A stretch of DNA of 64,000 nucleotides from Owenia fusiformis (taxonomy: Eukaryota > Annelida > Polychaeta > Sabellida > Oweniidae). The position numbers and the translations under genes are program-made. The notes under the pieces were generated by a model. That model did no database searches. It had not been told where the DNA came from and was given only the letters and a program-made list of their open reading frames with translations. This document shows positions 11,719 through 23,513 of the stretch, one piece after another. Each line of letters begins with the position of its first letter. Positions within the stretch are counted from its first letter, which is position 1. The DNA lies in NCBI GenBank assembly GCA_903813345.2, contig CAIIXF020000008.1, positions 10,317,278 to 10,381,277 on the forward strand. The letters run 5' to 3'.

Positions 11719-12995
11719 TGTTTCTTGGTGGGCTCTGTACAAAGTCTTCAGTCATAAATTGTAGGATATTTTTAAAGATATCTTTAGAGTCTTGTCAGAA
11801 AATGTGGCTGTACAAAGCATAATATATATTCTCCTCAGACACCCGGGAATCTTAAGATGATAATAATTATATGCATGGTTTGATTGTCGTAATCAAAACG
11901 TCTTGTCATTTCAAGAGAAAAATTGAATTGATGTGATTAATCTGTTTGTCCAGATTCCTGGCATTTTCATTTATTTCTAGAAATTTCCGTTCTATTAGTA
12001 GAACTGGCTGAAAGATAACGGCTCAAAGATTAATGTCTCGGGAAAATTGATAAGATTAGATCAAGAACTTCATCCAGATTTTGTACAGTGTCATATTACA
12101 GAAATAGATTTATGCAATTGACCTTTGTCGTTATATTATTTCTATGGCTTTTTGATTATCCTTCTCGCTTTTGATATGAAATGGGAATTGAATATTATGT
12201 ATTTTTGATCTGTATTCTCTCCAATAGAACTGGATATACAAATCATTAAAATTCCTCACCAAATATTCCATTTATGTTCGGAACAAAGATGAGAGCCCCA
12301 TTAATTCCAATCCTTTCATGAAAATAATGGTAAGTTCTCAAAAATGTGGGTCTTATATACAGTACAGTGCACAGTACCTAGAAATTACAGCCAAATGTGT
12401 AATTAGCCCAAGTAAATGAATAAAGGACCTATCACAAGTTTTGGCATTTTTAGGGGCACTTTGTTAGACTGTACTTCAGTACTTCATTAACTGTATAGTC
12501 ATTCTGATGCTTAGTCCTATAAAAATAACATACGGTCATAATAACTGCCATATTGTTATCTGTGGATCTGCTCATTTTGGGGCATTGTTTGGAATTGTGT
12601 GTTAGACTGTATGGTATATATCTGTTGGTTTATACCTTTACATGTAGTACACAAAGTGTCTTGGTAATGAACGAATCACTGCCCAATGGTGTGTTACCAT
12701 GGATGTTTTCACGTCACATTAGCTGCTTACCTATTTATACTTGTTGTTTTCATTCAGCTTGCTTTTAATTCAAACAGATTCTTTTACTTCTGTATTATTC
12801 TATCTTGTAAAATATTTCAGTTTTCTTACGAAAAATATAAAGTATGTAAATTATAACTGATTGAAAATCATGTGTATGTACTTGTATGATCCCATCATGA
12901 TATACCATGACATTCTCTCTGATAAGTGTCAGAATGATATGATTTTAAAGATAAAGATTTATGCTTGATGATTTTAGAACATTATATTATTCCAG

Positions 12996-13203
12996 GAGTA
13001 GAAACAAGTGCCAAACCAAGAACTTCCAATGTGACCTCTGAACCTCACAGCACACCAACAAAACATAAAGGTCGCACTGACCATACTAGCCATGGTGACA
13101 AAAATACTCGCAACTTAACAGCTCAAGAACGTCTTGGAGTTCGTGTGTCTGGTTCCGCAACAGGAACTAGCAAACCAGTGCTGCCCTCTCCCAGTAGCAC
13201 AAG
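12996..13203 (+). CDS. Gene 1, exon with Ser/Thr-rich linker
   Basis: A 208-nt exon between TATTATTCCAG and AG|GTAATT. It enters with two bases, so it completes a Gly codon with the preceding exon, and leaves two bases that make Ser with the next one. The translation is polar and probably disordered: SNVTSEPHSTPTKHKGRTDH, then a short LTAQERLGVRVSG segment, then SKPVLPSPSS. No domain is recognised. It presumably links the upstream region to the C-terminal coiled coil. The reading frame would run straight into a stop if the donor were not used, which supports the splice. Confidence 0.65.
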
Positions 13204-13366
13204 GTAATTTATGGAACTTAATGTCGATTTAAAGCATTATATGGTTGAAGAATTTTAATGAATTGTTAGGTTTTTAATGATTGAGTCTTGTATGAGCACC
13301 TTAGATCGAGGCTAGTAAGCTGAGGTATGAAGCTTGTATATATATGAATTTTTAATGGATTTTCAG

Positions 13367-13472
13367 TTCGTCAGTGTGGAGGACAGTCGGCCATGTATCA
13401 GGCCAGCCCAGCACACAGAGGGAGCGTGAACTGGAGACACATGTTGTCCAACTTACTCAACAATTAGAAAAG
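13367..13472 (+). CDS. Gene 1, exon starting the C-terminal coiled coil
   Basis: A 106-nt exon between GGATTTTCAG and AAG|GTAACA. One entry base completes Ser; the exon ends on a codon boundary, so it can be joined to either of the two terminal exons in phase 0. It encodes SSVWRTVGHVSGQPSTQRER followed by a helix with Leu/Val at heptad spacing (ELETHVVQLTQQLEK). The helix continues directly into the coiled coil of each alternative last exon. Confidence 0.75.
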
Positions 13473-13965
13473 GTAACAAATCTTTTATATCAAAGATATA
13501 TTTTTTTTGTAATAGTATAACCTTCATATTAAACATCTTGTATCCAATATAAAAAAAACATTCTGTCAGAAAGAAGTCCAAGGGGCAAAATTAGAATATT
13601 AACAAATCAATCGCAAATAATTAACATTTTCTGGCTCATAGAATTATTGTTAACCTGTTTATATATGTACTGTAAAATGCTTTTTACAAACAAGCTGATG
13701 CCTTCATTTTACTGCTGCATATTGTCTAAATCTTTATAACAGATACCTCTTTTGTAGCTTGCGCAATTAGTCATACAGTATGTAAAACAATATATGATAT
13801 GGTCTCATATGTGGTCTAAAACAACGAGGGTTCTGGACAGAAAATTGTGCCAAAGGCCATTTAAGACTGCAATTCATAGCAGAGAAGAATGGGAATTAGA
13901 AAAGTTTCAAAACTTCATTCTATTTTGGAACTTTATGACTGTTGATTGACTAATTGTGCTATGTG

Positions 13966-13973
13966 CTTAGAAG
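13966..13973. repeat. hAT target site duplication, left
   Basis: CTTAGAAG, repeated exactly at 14849-14856. Confidence 0.9.
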
Positions 13974-14848
13974 TAGGGGTCCCACGATACATTATGAAAC
14001 GATACGATACGTATCTCGATACTCAGGTCACGATACGAGCAACGATACGATACATAATAGTGTAGTTGAACCGGGGGGAGGGGGTGCAACACTGACGTAG
14101 CTAAGGTCGAGTTGAAAGTCTATCACGTGCTGTGACATTTGATTCAGATGCAGCATAAAAACTATAGTCAAGTATCAAGCCTACCTGCTGTGTTGTAGTC
14201 ACTAGTCAGCTATGCATATTTTGCAATTTTTTGGAAGTCCGGCGGTGCTTTCCCTTTACTGAGGAATGTTCCAAAGTACTACAGTAGATTTTCTATTGAG
14301 GGATATAAGGATAACACAACTACCCATGTTTGATGCTTACACGGCCATGATTCCATCAATTGTCTTCAAAACTTTCAAAAAGTTTCAATTTCTAAACTCC
14401 GGTCAACATTAATACTCCGAACGTAAATATTGTTCGGTTTTTATTAGAGTTATCAATATTAGTAGGTAATTTTTTAACGCGTTCTATCCAATAAAAAGAT
14501 TATATTTATTAACACTTAATTGTCAAAAAGTATATAGAATTATAAAACAAAGTACGTTGATATACGAAGACATAGAAGACACGAGTTATTTGTTCGCATT
14601 TTGACTGTCAATCCGCTAAGCATTCTGTTCGCATTTATACAACATTTTGGGCGTGTCATGTCCAGTGAGAAACCAAACAAAAAATATGAAAACAATTTCT
14701 CAAAAAAGTCAAATATTCAGTATATTTCGGCAAAATATGATGGATTTCAGGTATGTTAATAATATTTTTGGTGTATCGATATTTGAGTCTTCGAATCGAT
14801 ACCAAACGAGCCGATGCATCGATATATCGATGAATCGCGGGACCCCTA
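13974..14848. mobile_element. Non-autonomous hAT transposon, 875 bp
   Basis: The ends are TAGGGGTCCCACGAT and ATCGCGGGACCCCTA, inverted with two mismatches, flanked by the 8-bp duplication CTTAGAAG. An 8-bp duplication with TAGGGG-type ends is diagnostic of the hAT superfamily. Subterminal arrays of ACGATACGATAC on the left and ATCGATATATCGATG on the right fit hAT transposase-binding repeats. Internal frames are short; no transposase or BED finger is visible, so it needed an autonomous relative. Confidence 0.9.
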
Positions 14849-14856
14849 CTTAGAAG
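14849..14856. repeat. hAT target site duplication, right
   Basis: CTTAGAAG, exact copy of 13966-13973. Confidence 0.9.
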
Positions 14857-15419
14857 GTAGCTAGCTCAGCTTATAGCGTAGATTGCATACAGTTTACATT
14901 TGCCTCTTAACTGGTCATCTCTGTGTTGGTAAATCCAATTTATTGCCAGATGTAATTTGGCGATTAGCAACAATTGAATTTGATGTTATAGCAGTGTATT
15001 GACTATAGTTTACATGACATGGGAGTAATGGTCAACTCAGAATGTGTTATTACCAGCTTTAGATATATGCAATGTGTGAAAAGTTAATGCATGCTCTTTG
15101 TGACTTCATCCTGGTGGAATATTATGAGCACACATTTTCATGGCTCTACATGGTTGAATTTCATGCTCTTTGATCATTACAATTTTTGAGCCTGATTAGG
15201 AGGCATGTATCCTTCATATTTGCGCTATTTCTTGATGCAATGTCAAAATGAAAAGGACATTGTCTGTAAATTTGATCTTATGAAGCCTTAAGTGTTTTTA
15301 ATTGATAATGATCTGTTACTTGCAACTTCAATAGAATTGGGTAGAGTCCTTCTTTTCTGAAAATATCAAAGCTTAAAATAATTCATCTCTAAGCAGAACA
15401 AATGCAAAATTTGATTGTT

Positions 15420-15546
15420 ATGTCACCACCATAAGTGGTCCCGTATTGTTATGATCTCCTACTTTTTCCGGACTGTGTTCAGCAGTTGGTGTTTAGTGTA
15501 TGTAACAAATGGCAGGTGGTGATATTTTGCATATTAATGCCTTGTT
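15420..15546 (+). repeat. Dispersed TCACCACC repeat, copy 4
   Basis: Well-preserved copy: ATGTCACCACCATAAGTGG at the start, CAAATGGCAGGTGGTG in the core, and TTAATGCCTTGTT at the end. Confidence 0.75.
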
Positions 15547-15826
15547 CAATTTTAAAAGGCAATTAATAAATTTGCTTTCTATACATAACTGATTAATATC
15601 ATGCTTTAGTACAGAAATAAAGGTTATATCAATGTCTATTGCTCTGTTACATGTCTTTGTGAATTGAAAATATTTTTGGGTAAATTAGGATCAAAATCAC
15701 AAATAATGGCCCTTTAATCTTGTATTCTTGTCCTTTAAGCTTGTATTCTTGTCCTATAGTTCGACACGAGCATATAAAATTCTCTGCATGGTAGTGAAAT
15801 AAGGGAATGTTTTCCATTTTTTCCAG

Positions 15827-15970
15827 GAATCACAAGAACGAGAGTCAGCAGAAAAAGAACTAGAACATTTAAGACAGGAAAATAAACGGCTACAACAAGA
15901 ATCCCAGACTGCTGCCAATCAGCTTAGAAAGTTTACTGAATGGTTCTTCCAGAATATAGACAAAACCTAG
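15827..15970 (+). CDS. Gene 1, alternative terminal exon A (coiled coil)
   Basis: A 144-nt last exon after TTTTTTCCAG, in phase with the preceding exon and ending in TAG. It encodes 47 residues: a heptad-patterned helix ([16 protein letters not shown]) followed by [16 protein letters not shown] at the C-terminus. The second terminal exon 57 nt downstream has the same length and the same layout. The closing TEWFFQNI(D/E)KT is conserved between the two, so it is probably functional. The coiled coil suggests dimerisation or scaffold binding; the protein family is not identified. Use of exon A or B is presumably by alternative splicing, either mutually exclusive or by skipping of A. Confidence 0.75.
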   Translation, partial: ESQERESAEKELEHLRQENKRLQQESQTAANQLRKFTEWFFQNIDKT

Positions 15971-16027
15971 CTTCATGTTTATGTACAGGGGAAATATAAA
16001 GGATCCATATTTTGACGTGTTTTTCAG

Positions 16028-16171
16028 GAAAAAATGGAGAATGAATCTCTCAAACAGGAAGTAGGAGATTTAAGGCGGGAAAACAGCACACTTCAAGAGG
16101 AACTCCAAACTGCGGCTCAACAGCTGAGACGGGTCACTGAGTGGTTCTTTCAAAACATAGAAAAAACCTAA
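16028..16171 (+). CDS. Gene 1, alternative terminal exon B (coiled coil paralogue)
   Basis: A 144-nt exon after GTGTTTTTCAG, same entry phase as exon A, ending in TAA. It encodes a helix (SLKQEVGDLRRENSTLQEE) and the ending [16 protein letters not shown]. Alignment with exon A needs no gap: helix contacts differ (charge and Leu positions) while the tail is nearly identical. This is the pattern expected of a tandem exon duplication that gives two interchangeable coiled coils. The 57-nt spacer between A and B is short for an animal intron, so direct A-to-B splicing is unlikely and would in any case be prevented by A's stop. Confidence 0.75.
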   Translation, partial: EKMENESLKQEVGDLRRENSTLQEELQTAAQQLRRVTEWFFQNIEKT

Positions 16172-18330
16172 GATGTGCCGCTTAAGTCTAGACTATTTCA
16201 CTGGATTAGCACTAAAGGCACCATAGTCTGCCATTGTTCAAGAATATGTAGGCTTTACACATGTCCATATTTGGATGAGCTATCTCAGAGACTGATCAAA
16301 GGGAAAGTATGAATTCTCATACCCAAGATTGCGAAAGATGTCATACCAGGACATACATTGTACTTGTATAAATACCATGAGCATAGTGTGATTAAGAGGC
16401 TTGATTGAAAATCCAAAATATGTCAATCAAAGTCCGGTATTGTATTGTTCCCAACCTTCATATATCGGAGATCTCCCTAGCATTATAAACCAGGCACTGC
16501 ACCCAGTTGAACATTTTGCATCCAATTTAAACATTTGCACCCAATTGAGAATCTGGGAAATGGTAAAAATTTAGATATTTCAATACACTTTAAGTCAGAT
16601 ATGATGAAATGGGAGCAAAATTTTTGGGCAACCCTAGTATAGGAATTTTCACAAATACTGGTATTGTGTTACAAAAAATTCAGATTTACAATAATACGGG
16701 AACAATGCCATCTATCTATATATATAATAACTATGCATTACACTTGTGGATACTCCAGTATTGAATTGTTGAATCTAATGCAAAATGATGATATGACCGG
16801 GGATATGACTCCAGTTTGAATCAGTTTTACAGTCACAAACCAGTGATCCAGTCAGTCTGATTCCAATCACTATGATCATTGAACATCTCCTTTTGCATCT
16901 TCATTAAATCGACTGTGTTTGTGTTAATGGTTGCTGTTCATTAAAATAAGTTTGAGATCACAATGAACATAATGACAAGAAGTGTGTATAATAATAGCCA
17001 AAATCACATATTAATAGTTAGTATGTATTACATTGCCATTTAAACATGGCAAGTTAAGTATACCAATGTTTATACTGTAGTTATTATTTAAAAAGTGAAA
17101 GGACTTGTTAAAGTTGTGTGCCTTTCATGGTCCAATAATGACCATCTTGATGATATCACCGCATTCTGTTTCGCAGCACCATCTTTTAATGAATCACCAA
17201 GTTATAAAACATAATTGCTTGTAAATTATTTGCCAATGCAATTTTCTGATTTGTGTAGAACTTTGAGGTTTAGCAAGCCATTTTAACAAGTGTACAGTAT
17301 TATTTCTGATTATGGGATATGTTCAATACATCAGAGTATGCCCCCATAGGTAAATAATTGTTAAGTTTTGGGGAGGGTGCAAATGTCGGTTTGTTATAAA
17401 ACATTAATATTTAAAAGGAGGCGACTTTAGATTTTAGAGAATGTTCATTTAAAAGGAGAGGTAGAGGGGTCAATCTTAAATGAAACAACATGGAATTATT
17501 GACATGATCCCTTATGATATTTTATAGTTCTGGAATGATATCAAGAGATGAACACTTTATGAAAACTGGGAGATACAATTTTTAATCAAATTTCATTGTA
17601 AATCATTAGTTAAATATATCATTTTGTAATTACATTTACCCCATATATGCCTTGACACCAGGAAATATTCAATAAATAAATACAATGGCATATTCTGGTA
17701 GAGATGTGCTAAGACCAGCTAAAGGTGTTCACACAGAGGTGTTCAGTATAAAAGTGAATGGGATATAAAACTGAGACTTTCTCTTGATGTGTTCACATGG
17801 AGGTTTCACTCTGTATTAATACTATGATAAAAATAAAGTACTCTGGACAGATTTCTTCAAGGTCACTTTTCTGTTAATAACTTTGAGTTATCTTTTCACA
17901 TCCAGAAATATATTATTTGATAATCCTACATATATGTAGTCTAATTCGTAACCATATAGGAGGACATGTTATACAAGATGTAATATTTAGCATGTATATA
18001 TCTGTTATTTAGAAAATCTAAGATCAGTAGAGTATGGTACTTACTACTTAGTCATGATTATTATTAGTTTATTTATTTATTATTATGTCACATTATAGAG
18101 CATTTAATCAAGTGAGGTGTATTTGTTCTTTTGTTTCCAAACATTAATCTGTTATTTATATGTCTGATGTGAATAGAAAATAGTTGTACTGTACTATATT
18201 TGTAAATCTTGTACATTACATGTAAAAAAATATTTCATACAATTTTTTTTATTCAAAGGCACATTAAAACTGTAATTATTTTAATGTATGTAACAACACA
18301 AACATTACAATAAAATGTTTGATATAATGA
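16172..18330 (+). other. Gene 1 3'UTR region
   Basis: About 2.1 kb of AT-rich DNA without coding potential, ending near a canonical AATAAA at 18309-18314. An earlier candidate signal occurs at about 17671 (CAATAAATAAAT). The extent of the 3'UTR is inferred. Confidence 0.45.
18309..18314 (+). terminator. Polyadenylation signal, gene 1
   Basis: AATAAA followed by a GT/T-rich stretch (ATGTTTGATATAATG, TGCTGTTGTTATG), about 2.1 kb after the last stop codon of gene 1. Confidence 0.5.
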
Positions 18331-18650
18331 AACATGCTGTTGTTATGAGTTTTGGTGATATATTCATTCTCTTTAGGGCATTATACCAATAACCTCATTT
18401 CAGCAGGAAACAGTGAAATCTTGGGCTAAGGGCTGAAGGCCTGCTGAAATGGGGTTGTTAGTGTTATCACCACCTATACAAAACTAAGTACAAACTTGTT
18501 AATCGCCCTAGTCCAGGGTGGATAATGATCCCTATGTCCCCACACTATGGCTCCACCTATTGCTAAGTTCAATATTAGACAGGTTTCGATACAAGTTTTC
18601 TGGAATACGTATACGCAAACCTGTACTTGTACAAGTCAAGTATAGCACTT
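18331..18650. other. Intergenic stretch, nothing recognised
   Basis: Short spacer between the end of gene 1 and the long inverted-repeat element. A small inverted CTGAAATGGGGTTGTTA / AATAACCTCATTTCAG pair at 18388-18462 may form a hairpin. Confidence 0.35.
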
Positions 18651-19639
18651 TAGGTAGTAAGCTAGGACACAAAAATGTTTTTACCAGTGAACAAATTGAA
18701 ATTACTTGTTTCTTATGTATTTTTATGTGATACTTCAGAAATTTTTTGTCTGACGCGCCGTATCCGGGGCGAAAGTTGCCAAAGTGGGGTTTTTGGCCCT
18801 AAAGTAGAAAATAACAGGGGGTACTTTATTATCCTTGAATAACTTTTTCAGTTGATCCCTAATCATCACAATGATTTTACTGGTAGTTGTTTATATCATT
18901 CTTAATTAGTATGCAAAATTTCAATGATCTGTCATTAATGGTTGTTGTGGAAACCATGATCTTTGTTGAAAAAGTCCATAATTTTGGTTAAACCTGTACC
19001 TGTACATCATATAGAATGTGCATTATTTTTCAAATCAACAGATACCAGAACATGTCAGTGCTCTAAAAATTATCAGGACAGTTCAGACATTTGTTTAAAT
19101 ATAATGGATATTGTTATTCACATGATTGGTAAGTGTCAAAGACCATACAATTACATAGGTGATCAAAAGTGGGCGTCGCCCTTATAATAGTAGATGATTA
19201 CCATTCCCTATAAATACAAATTTTAAGTTGACTTGAGATACAATTATAATGTACTTCTATTACCATAATCTATATCAAGTAATTCTGGTAGATACATATA
19301 AGTGCTGTAGGGTATTACATCAAGCTAGGGATGGTGGGGGGGGGGGGGGTACAGTGGGGGGGGGGTAGAGGTAATCAGCCTCATATAAAACTCATATACG
19401 AAGTTTTAGTTTCATGAAGTACATCTTTTGGATCTTGTTCTGATTTATCTCAATATATAGGATATTGCAATTTTCATTATTGGAAAGTGTCAAAGACCAT
19501 ACAATTACGTTAGTGTTTAAAAGTGGGGTTTGCCTTCATAATAACAGGGTTCATACACCTTTTTAAAATGAAATTCCCTGACATTTCCAGGGAAGAAAGG
19601 AAATTCTTGCGCAGACTACTACAAAGTCTCAAACAACTG

Positions 19640-20290
19640 TATTATTATCCCATCAAACGAAGTTCGGAGGGATATAGGGAACGCCTCTGTACATCCGTCC
19701 GTCCATTCGGGCAATAACTCAAATACCATTGGGCCGATTTTGTTCATATTTTGTAACCATATACCCTATGGGAATAGAAGTTCTGTTCGAAAGATGATTT
19801 TCAAAATGGCCACTCATTCAAAAATAGTGGCCAATTTAGAGCCGATTTTACAGTAATTTAAGTACAATATATAAAACTGTAATAGCAATATGTTTTAAAT
19901 GTAAAAAATTATATAGGACATTAATAAAGCTAGAAATGTAGATCTTAAAGAAGCACATGGCAGCCATCTTGAAAAATGGCAGCTATTTTACGATTTTTGC
20001 TGTAACTCGAAAAGTAGCGGAGCGATCTTGTTCATATTTGGTATGTGAATACTATAAGCATGGCACACTGTCTTATGACACTTTTGGTAGAAGGCCGCCA
20101 TTTTTCAAAATGGCCACCATTTTATCCTATTTTACTCTAACTCGAAAAAGTAGTGGAGCGATTCTGTTCATATTTGGTATGTGAATACTATAAGCATGGC
20201 ACACTGTCTAATGACAATTGTGGTAGAAGATGGTCATTTTGAAAAATGGCTGCCATTTTTGCTATATACTTTGTTTGTAAAAATGCCAGC
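19640..20290. repeat. Tandemly repeated module inside the inverted-repeat element
   Basis: Two roughly 130-bp tandem copies (about 19965-20095 and 20095-20225) share CTCGAAAAAGTAG.GGAGCGAT, TTCATATTTGGTATGTGAAT and ACTATAAGCATGGCACACTG. They are preceded by a diverged related unit. Palindromic AAAATGGC/GCCATTTT words recur throughout. Confidence 0.6.
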
Positions 20291-22169
20291 CATGGCTGTT
20301 CAATGGGATTTGCTACGCTTTGGGGTTGCTGTTGTCTAGTTTAAGACAAGACTTATCATGAAACATTTTGGGGTTCTCATTTAGTACCATTTTTTCATAA
20401 CTTTACTTCTAAAGGCCATCTTATTCACCAATTTATTCCTGATACATTATATTTTTAATTTTATATATTTTACATTGCATAAGGCTAAAGGTAAACATAC
20501 ATGTACAGGGAGTACCCAGTAAATGTCAAGGGGGGGGGGGGAATTCTTTGGGTTTGCATCACTGGGATTACTGGGGTTCACCTCCCGAAATTTTTTAAAC
20601 ATTTACATTGTAAATGGTGCATTCTAAGCATTTCAAACTATAATTTGTCAACTACTGATCACTGTTAACATTATATGATAACAATAACCTGGCATTACTA
20701 TTGTCTTCACCCCTTTGGGAAAATCCACACCAAGACATGACACCATATTAGAAATTCTTTCTCAAATAGCATCACCATACGGAATAGTCCTATGATACCA
20801 AATAAAGAAATCTGTATTTGTGTTATCAGGAATCATACCTCTTCTGAAAACAGAAACTTTTTGAGTAGCAACCACCTTTTTTTCTTGAGCAGAGTCATGT
20901 GCCCTTCTGCACAATCAATCTGAACCAAAAATGGTGAGTTTCTTTTTGAGCAGAGGCCCTATATAACCAAAGCATCAGTATATAAAGTTAGAACAAAATC
21001 TGCGAACTGATATTTGAGTTATTGCCTTGACAGATGGGCAGATGAATAGACTGACGTAAGACAGGACTGTTGAACAGACAGCTTCTCAATATAAATACAG
21101 TTTTACACTGAAAAGAGTTCCCAGAATCTTTTTTGTTTTTCACCACCCACCCTCCTCAGATTAAATCCTCAACAAAACATGAAACATATTAGTCTATATA
21201 CCAATAATTAACTTTGAATGGCCTAAGACTACATGTAACTTACTACAAGGAAAGGCATAATTGTATTGAACCAACGATACATATACATATATTCTTTATT
21301 GATTGGTTTCAGTTTGTTCACACTGTTCTTACAAATAGACAATACCAGATAGATTGTCATCCAATCAACCCTTATGAAAATATTTCCAATTAGTGGAAAC
21401 AACTGAATGTTAGAATTTGGATTTCATTGATGTCCTGTCATAACCCTAAAATGTATTTTCCTGGAACATTATATTTTCAACATTGATACAAAATTCCCTG
21501 ATATTTCCCTGACATATCTACTGTTTCAAAATTCCCGGAAATTTTTGGCTCTTTTTGACCCAATTTTAACATTCCCTGTCATTTCCAGCATCTGGAAATT
21601 AAATCGATTTCTCTGACATTTCTCATCATGGAAAATGATGTCTTTCTATTCTAAATTCTAAATATGGAGTTGAACTTATAAGATACAATTATACTGTATT
21701 TCTATTACCATAATTCATATCAAGCATTTCTGGAAAACACATATAAGTCTTGAAGTGGAGGGATAGAATGGGGGGGGGGGGCAATGCTAGTCAGCCTTAA
21801 TTATAAATCTCATCGACATAATTTTGTGTCTCATAGTCAGCACATTTCTTGGCCTTGCAGTTTCTTAGCATATTGTGGTCTTTTCCATTCATTTAACAGT
21901 AACTGGCATAGTTGCTTCTTGTTTGCATCATTCTTCAAGAACTCATTCCAATCTTTTGGGACTTATATTTCTCCCTTTGGTTATATAAGTTGCTGCCAAG
22001 CGTCTTCTCATCCTTTCATACCGAAATATGTGAAGCCCTCCCAGCATAACACTGTAAGTGCCATGGTTCGGAGGGGCCAAGTAACACCTTTCAAAACATG
22101 GCAAATTGGTAGAATCATACAGACACATTCAAAGGACTAGGACTCTCAGCAGACATAAATAACGAAACA

Positions 22170-22561
22170 ACCAGTAAAGTAGAAAAGTTTGTTTACCATA
22201 TATACTAGTATTGGAAACTGCAAATATCCCACATCAACAAAGCCAGATATGTGTTATTTAAAGAGACGTTTAGGCCCCATACTAAAACAATAACTGACTT
22301 TGAAGGAACAGACATTAGTCTACTTCCCCTTGTCAAGACTCCCCAATGCTTCACTTAGCAAGAGCCAACTACCAGGCTCTTATCTGGCGTATGGCCCATA
22401 TTGAAAAACCTAATATTCCAGCACCAGATGAGCATGGGTGGAAACTTATGATTCTAAAAACACATTCTAACCCCCCCCCAGCCTGGTGGAATAACATCAA
22501 GACTTATATGTGTTTTCAAGAAATGCTTAATATGAATTATGGCAACAGAAATACAGTATAA
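22170..22561 (+). pseudogene. Remnant of an invertebrate TE-associated protein
   Basis: The frame reads KARYVLFKETFRPHTK and DFEGTDISLLPLVKTP, is shifted by one frame near 22345, then continues LARANYQALIWRMAHI and IPAPDEHGWKL before losing similarity. From general knowledge, the order 'N-[YH]-Q-A-x-[IY]-W-R ... [IL]-P-[AS]-P-x-x-x-G-W' is a hallmark of a poorly named family often found in mobile DNA of molluscs and cnidarians, where it precedes a cysteine-rich CXC-like tail. The tail is missing here but present in the element at 35.2-37.3 kb. The frameshift and the lack of an intact start show decay. Confidence 0.5.
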
Positions 22562-23513
22562 TTGTATCTCATAAGTTAAACTCCATATTTATAGAAAATG
22601 GCAGTCATCTATTATCATTATGATGGCAAAGCGCACCTTTGATCACATGTTATTGTAATTGTATGGTCTTTGACACTTAAACAATAATGTAAAATTGCAA
22701 TATCCTATACATTGATATAAACAGAACAAGATCCAAAAGATGTACTACATGAAACTAAAACTTTGTATATGGGTTTTATATAAGGCTGGTTACCTCTACC
22801 CCCCCCCCCCCCACTGTACCCCCCCCCCCCCCATTCCTAGCTTGATGTAATACATACACCACTTATATGTATCTACCAGAATTGCTTGATATAGATTATG
22901 GTAATAGAAGTACATTTTTTTGGTATCTCAAGTCAACTTAAAATCTGTATTTATAGGGAATGGTAATCATCTACTATTATAAGGACGACGCCCACTTTTG
23001 ATCAACTATGTAATTGTATGGTCTTTGACAATTACCAATCACGTGAATAACAATATCCATTATATTTAAACAAATGTCTGAACTGTCCTGATAATTTTTA
23101 GAGCACTAACATGTTGTGATATCTGTTGATTTGAAAAATAATGCACATTCTATATGATGTACAGGTACAGGTTTTACCAAAATTATGGACTTTTTCAACA
23201 AAGATCATGGTTTCCACGACAACCATTAATGACAGATCATTGAAACTTTGCATACTAATTAAGAATGATATAAACAACTTCCAGTAAAATTATTGTGATG
23301 ATTAGGGATCAACTGAAAAAGTTATTCAAGGATAATAAAGTACCCCCTGTCATTTTCTATATTAGGGTCAAAAACCCCACTTTGGCAACTTTCGCCCCGG
23401 ATACGGCGCGTCAGACAAAAAATTTCTGAAGTATCACATAAAAATACATAAGAAACAAGTAATTTCAATTTGTTCACTGGTAAAAACATTTTTGTGTCCT
23501 AGCTTACTACCTA

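Larger units (their letters stand above)
9721..12995 (+). other. Gene 1 intron
   Basis: A 3.3-kb intron inferred from phase-compatible flanking exons. It holds an antisense open frame at 10299-10772 and a dispersed repeat copy at 11575-11718. Otherwise it is AT-rich without recognisable features. Confidence 0.5.
13473..15826 (+). other. Gene 1 intron with hAT element and repeat copy
   Basis: A 2.35-kb intron carrying the hAT insertion at 13974-14848 and repeat copy 4 at 15420-15546. The rest is AT-rich and unremarkable. Confidence 0.6.
18651..23513. mobile_element. Long inverted-repeat transposon, 4.9 kb
   Basis: The outer ends TAGGTAGTAAGCTAGG (left) and its exact reverse complement (right) open arms of roughly 900 bp (18651-19545 and 22600-23513) that match almost base for base. 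Trinucleotide CTT flanks both ends, a possible 3-bp target duplication. The arms contain long G or C tracts (19332-19365; mirrored at 22797-22832). An inner sub-unit (ACAATTATA.TGTA.TTCTATTACC) occurs four times, two in each orientation. The middle holds a decayed fragment of a coding gene (22170-22561) and unrelated repeat DNA (19650-21620). The superfamily is not assigned. The high arm identity suggests recent activity or gene conversion between arms. Confidence 0.8.

Noticed and set aside
19321-19370. G- and C-homopolymer tracts as G-quadruplex regulatory sites
   Set aside because: They occur throughout the window, mostly inside mobile elements, and have no consistent gene context.
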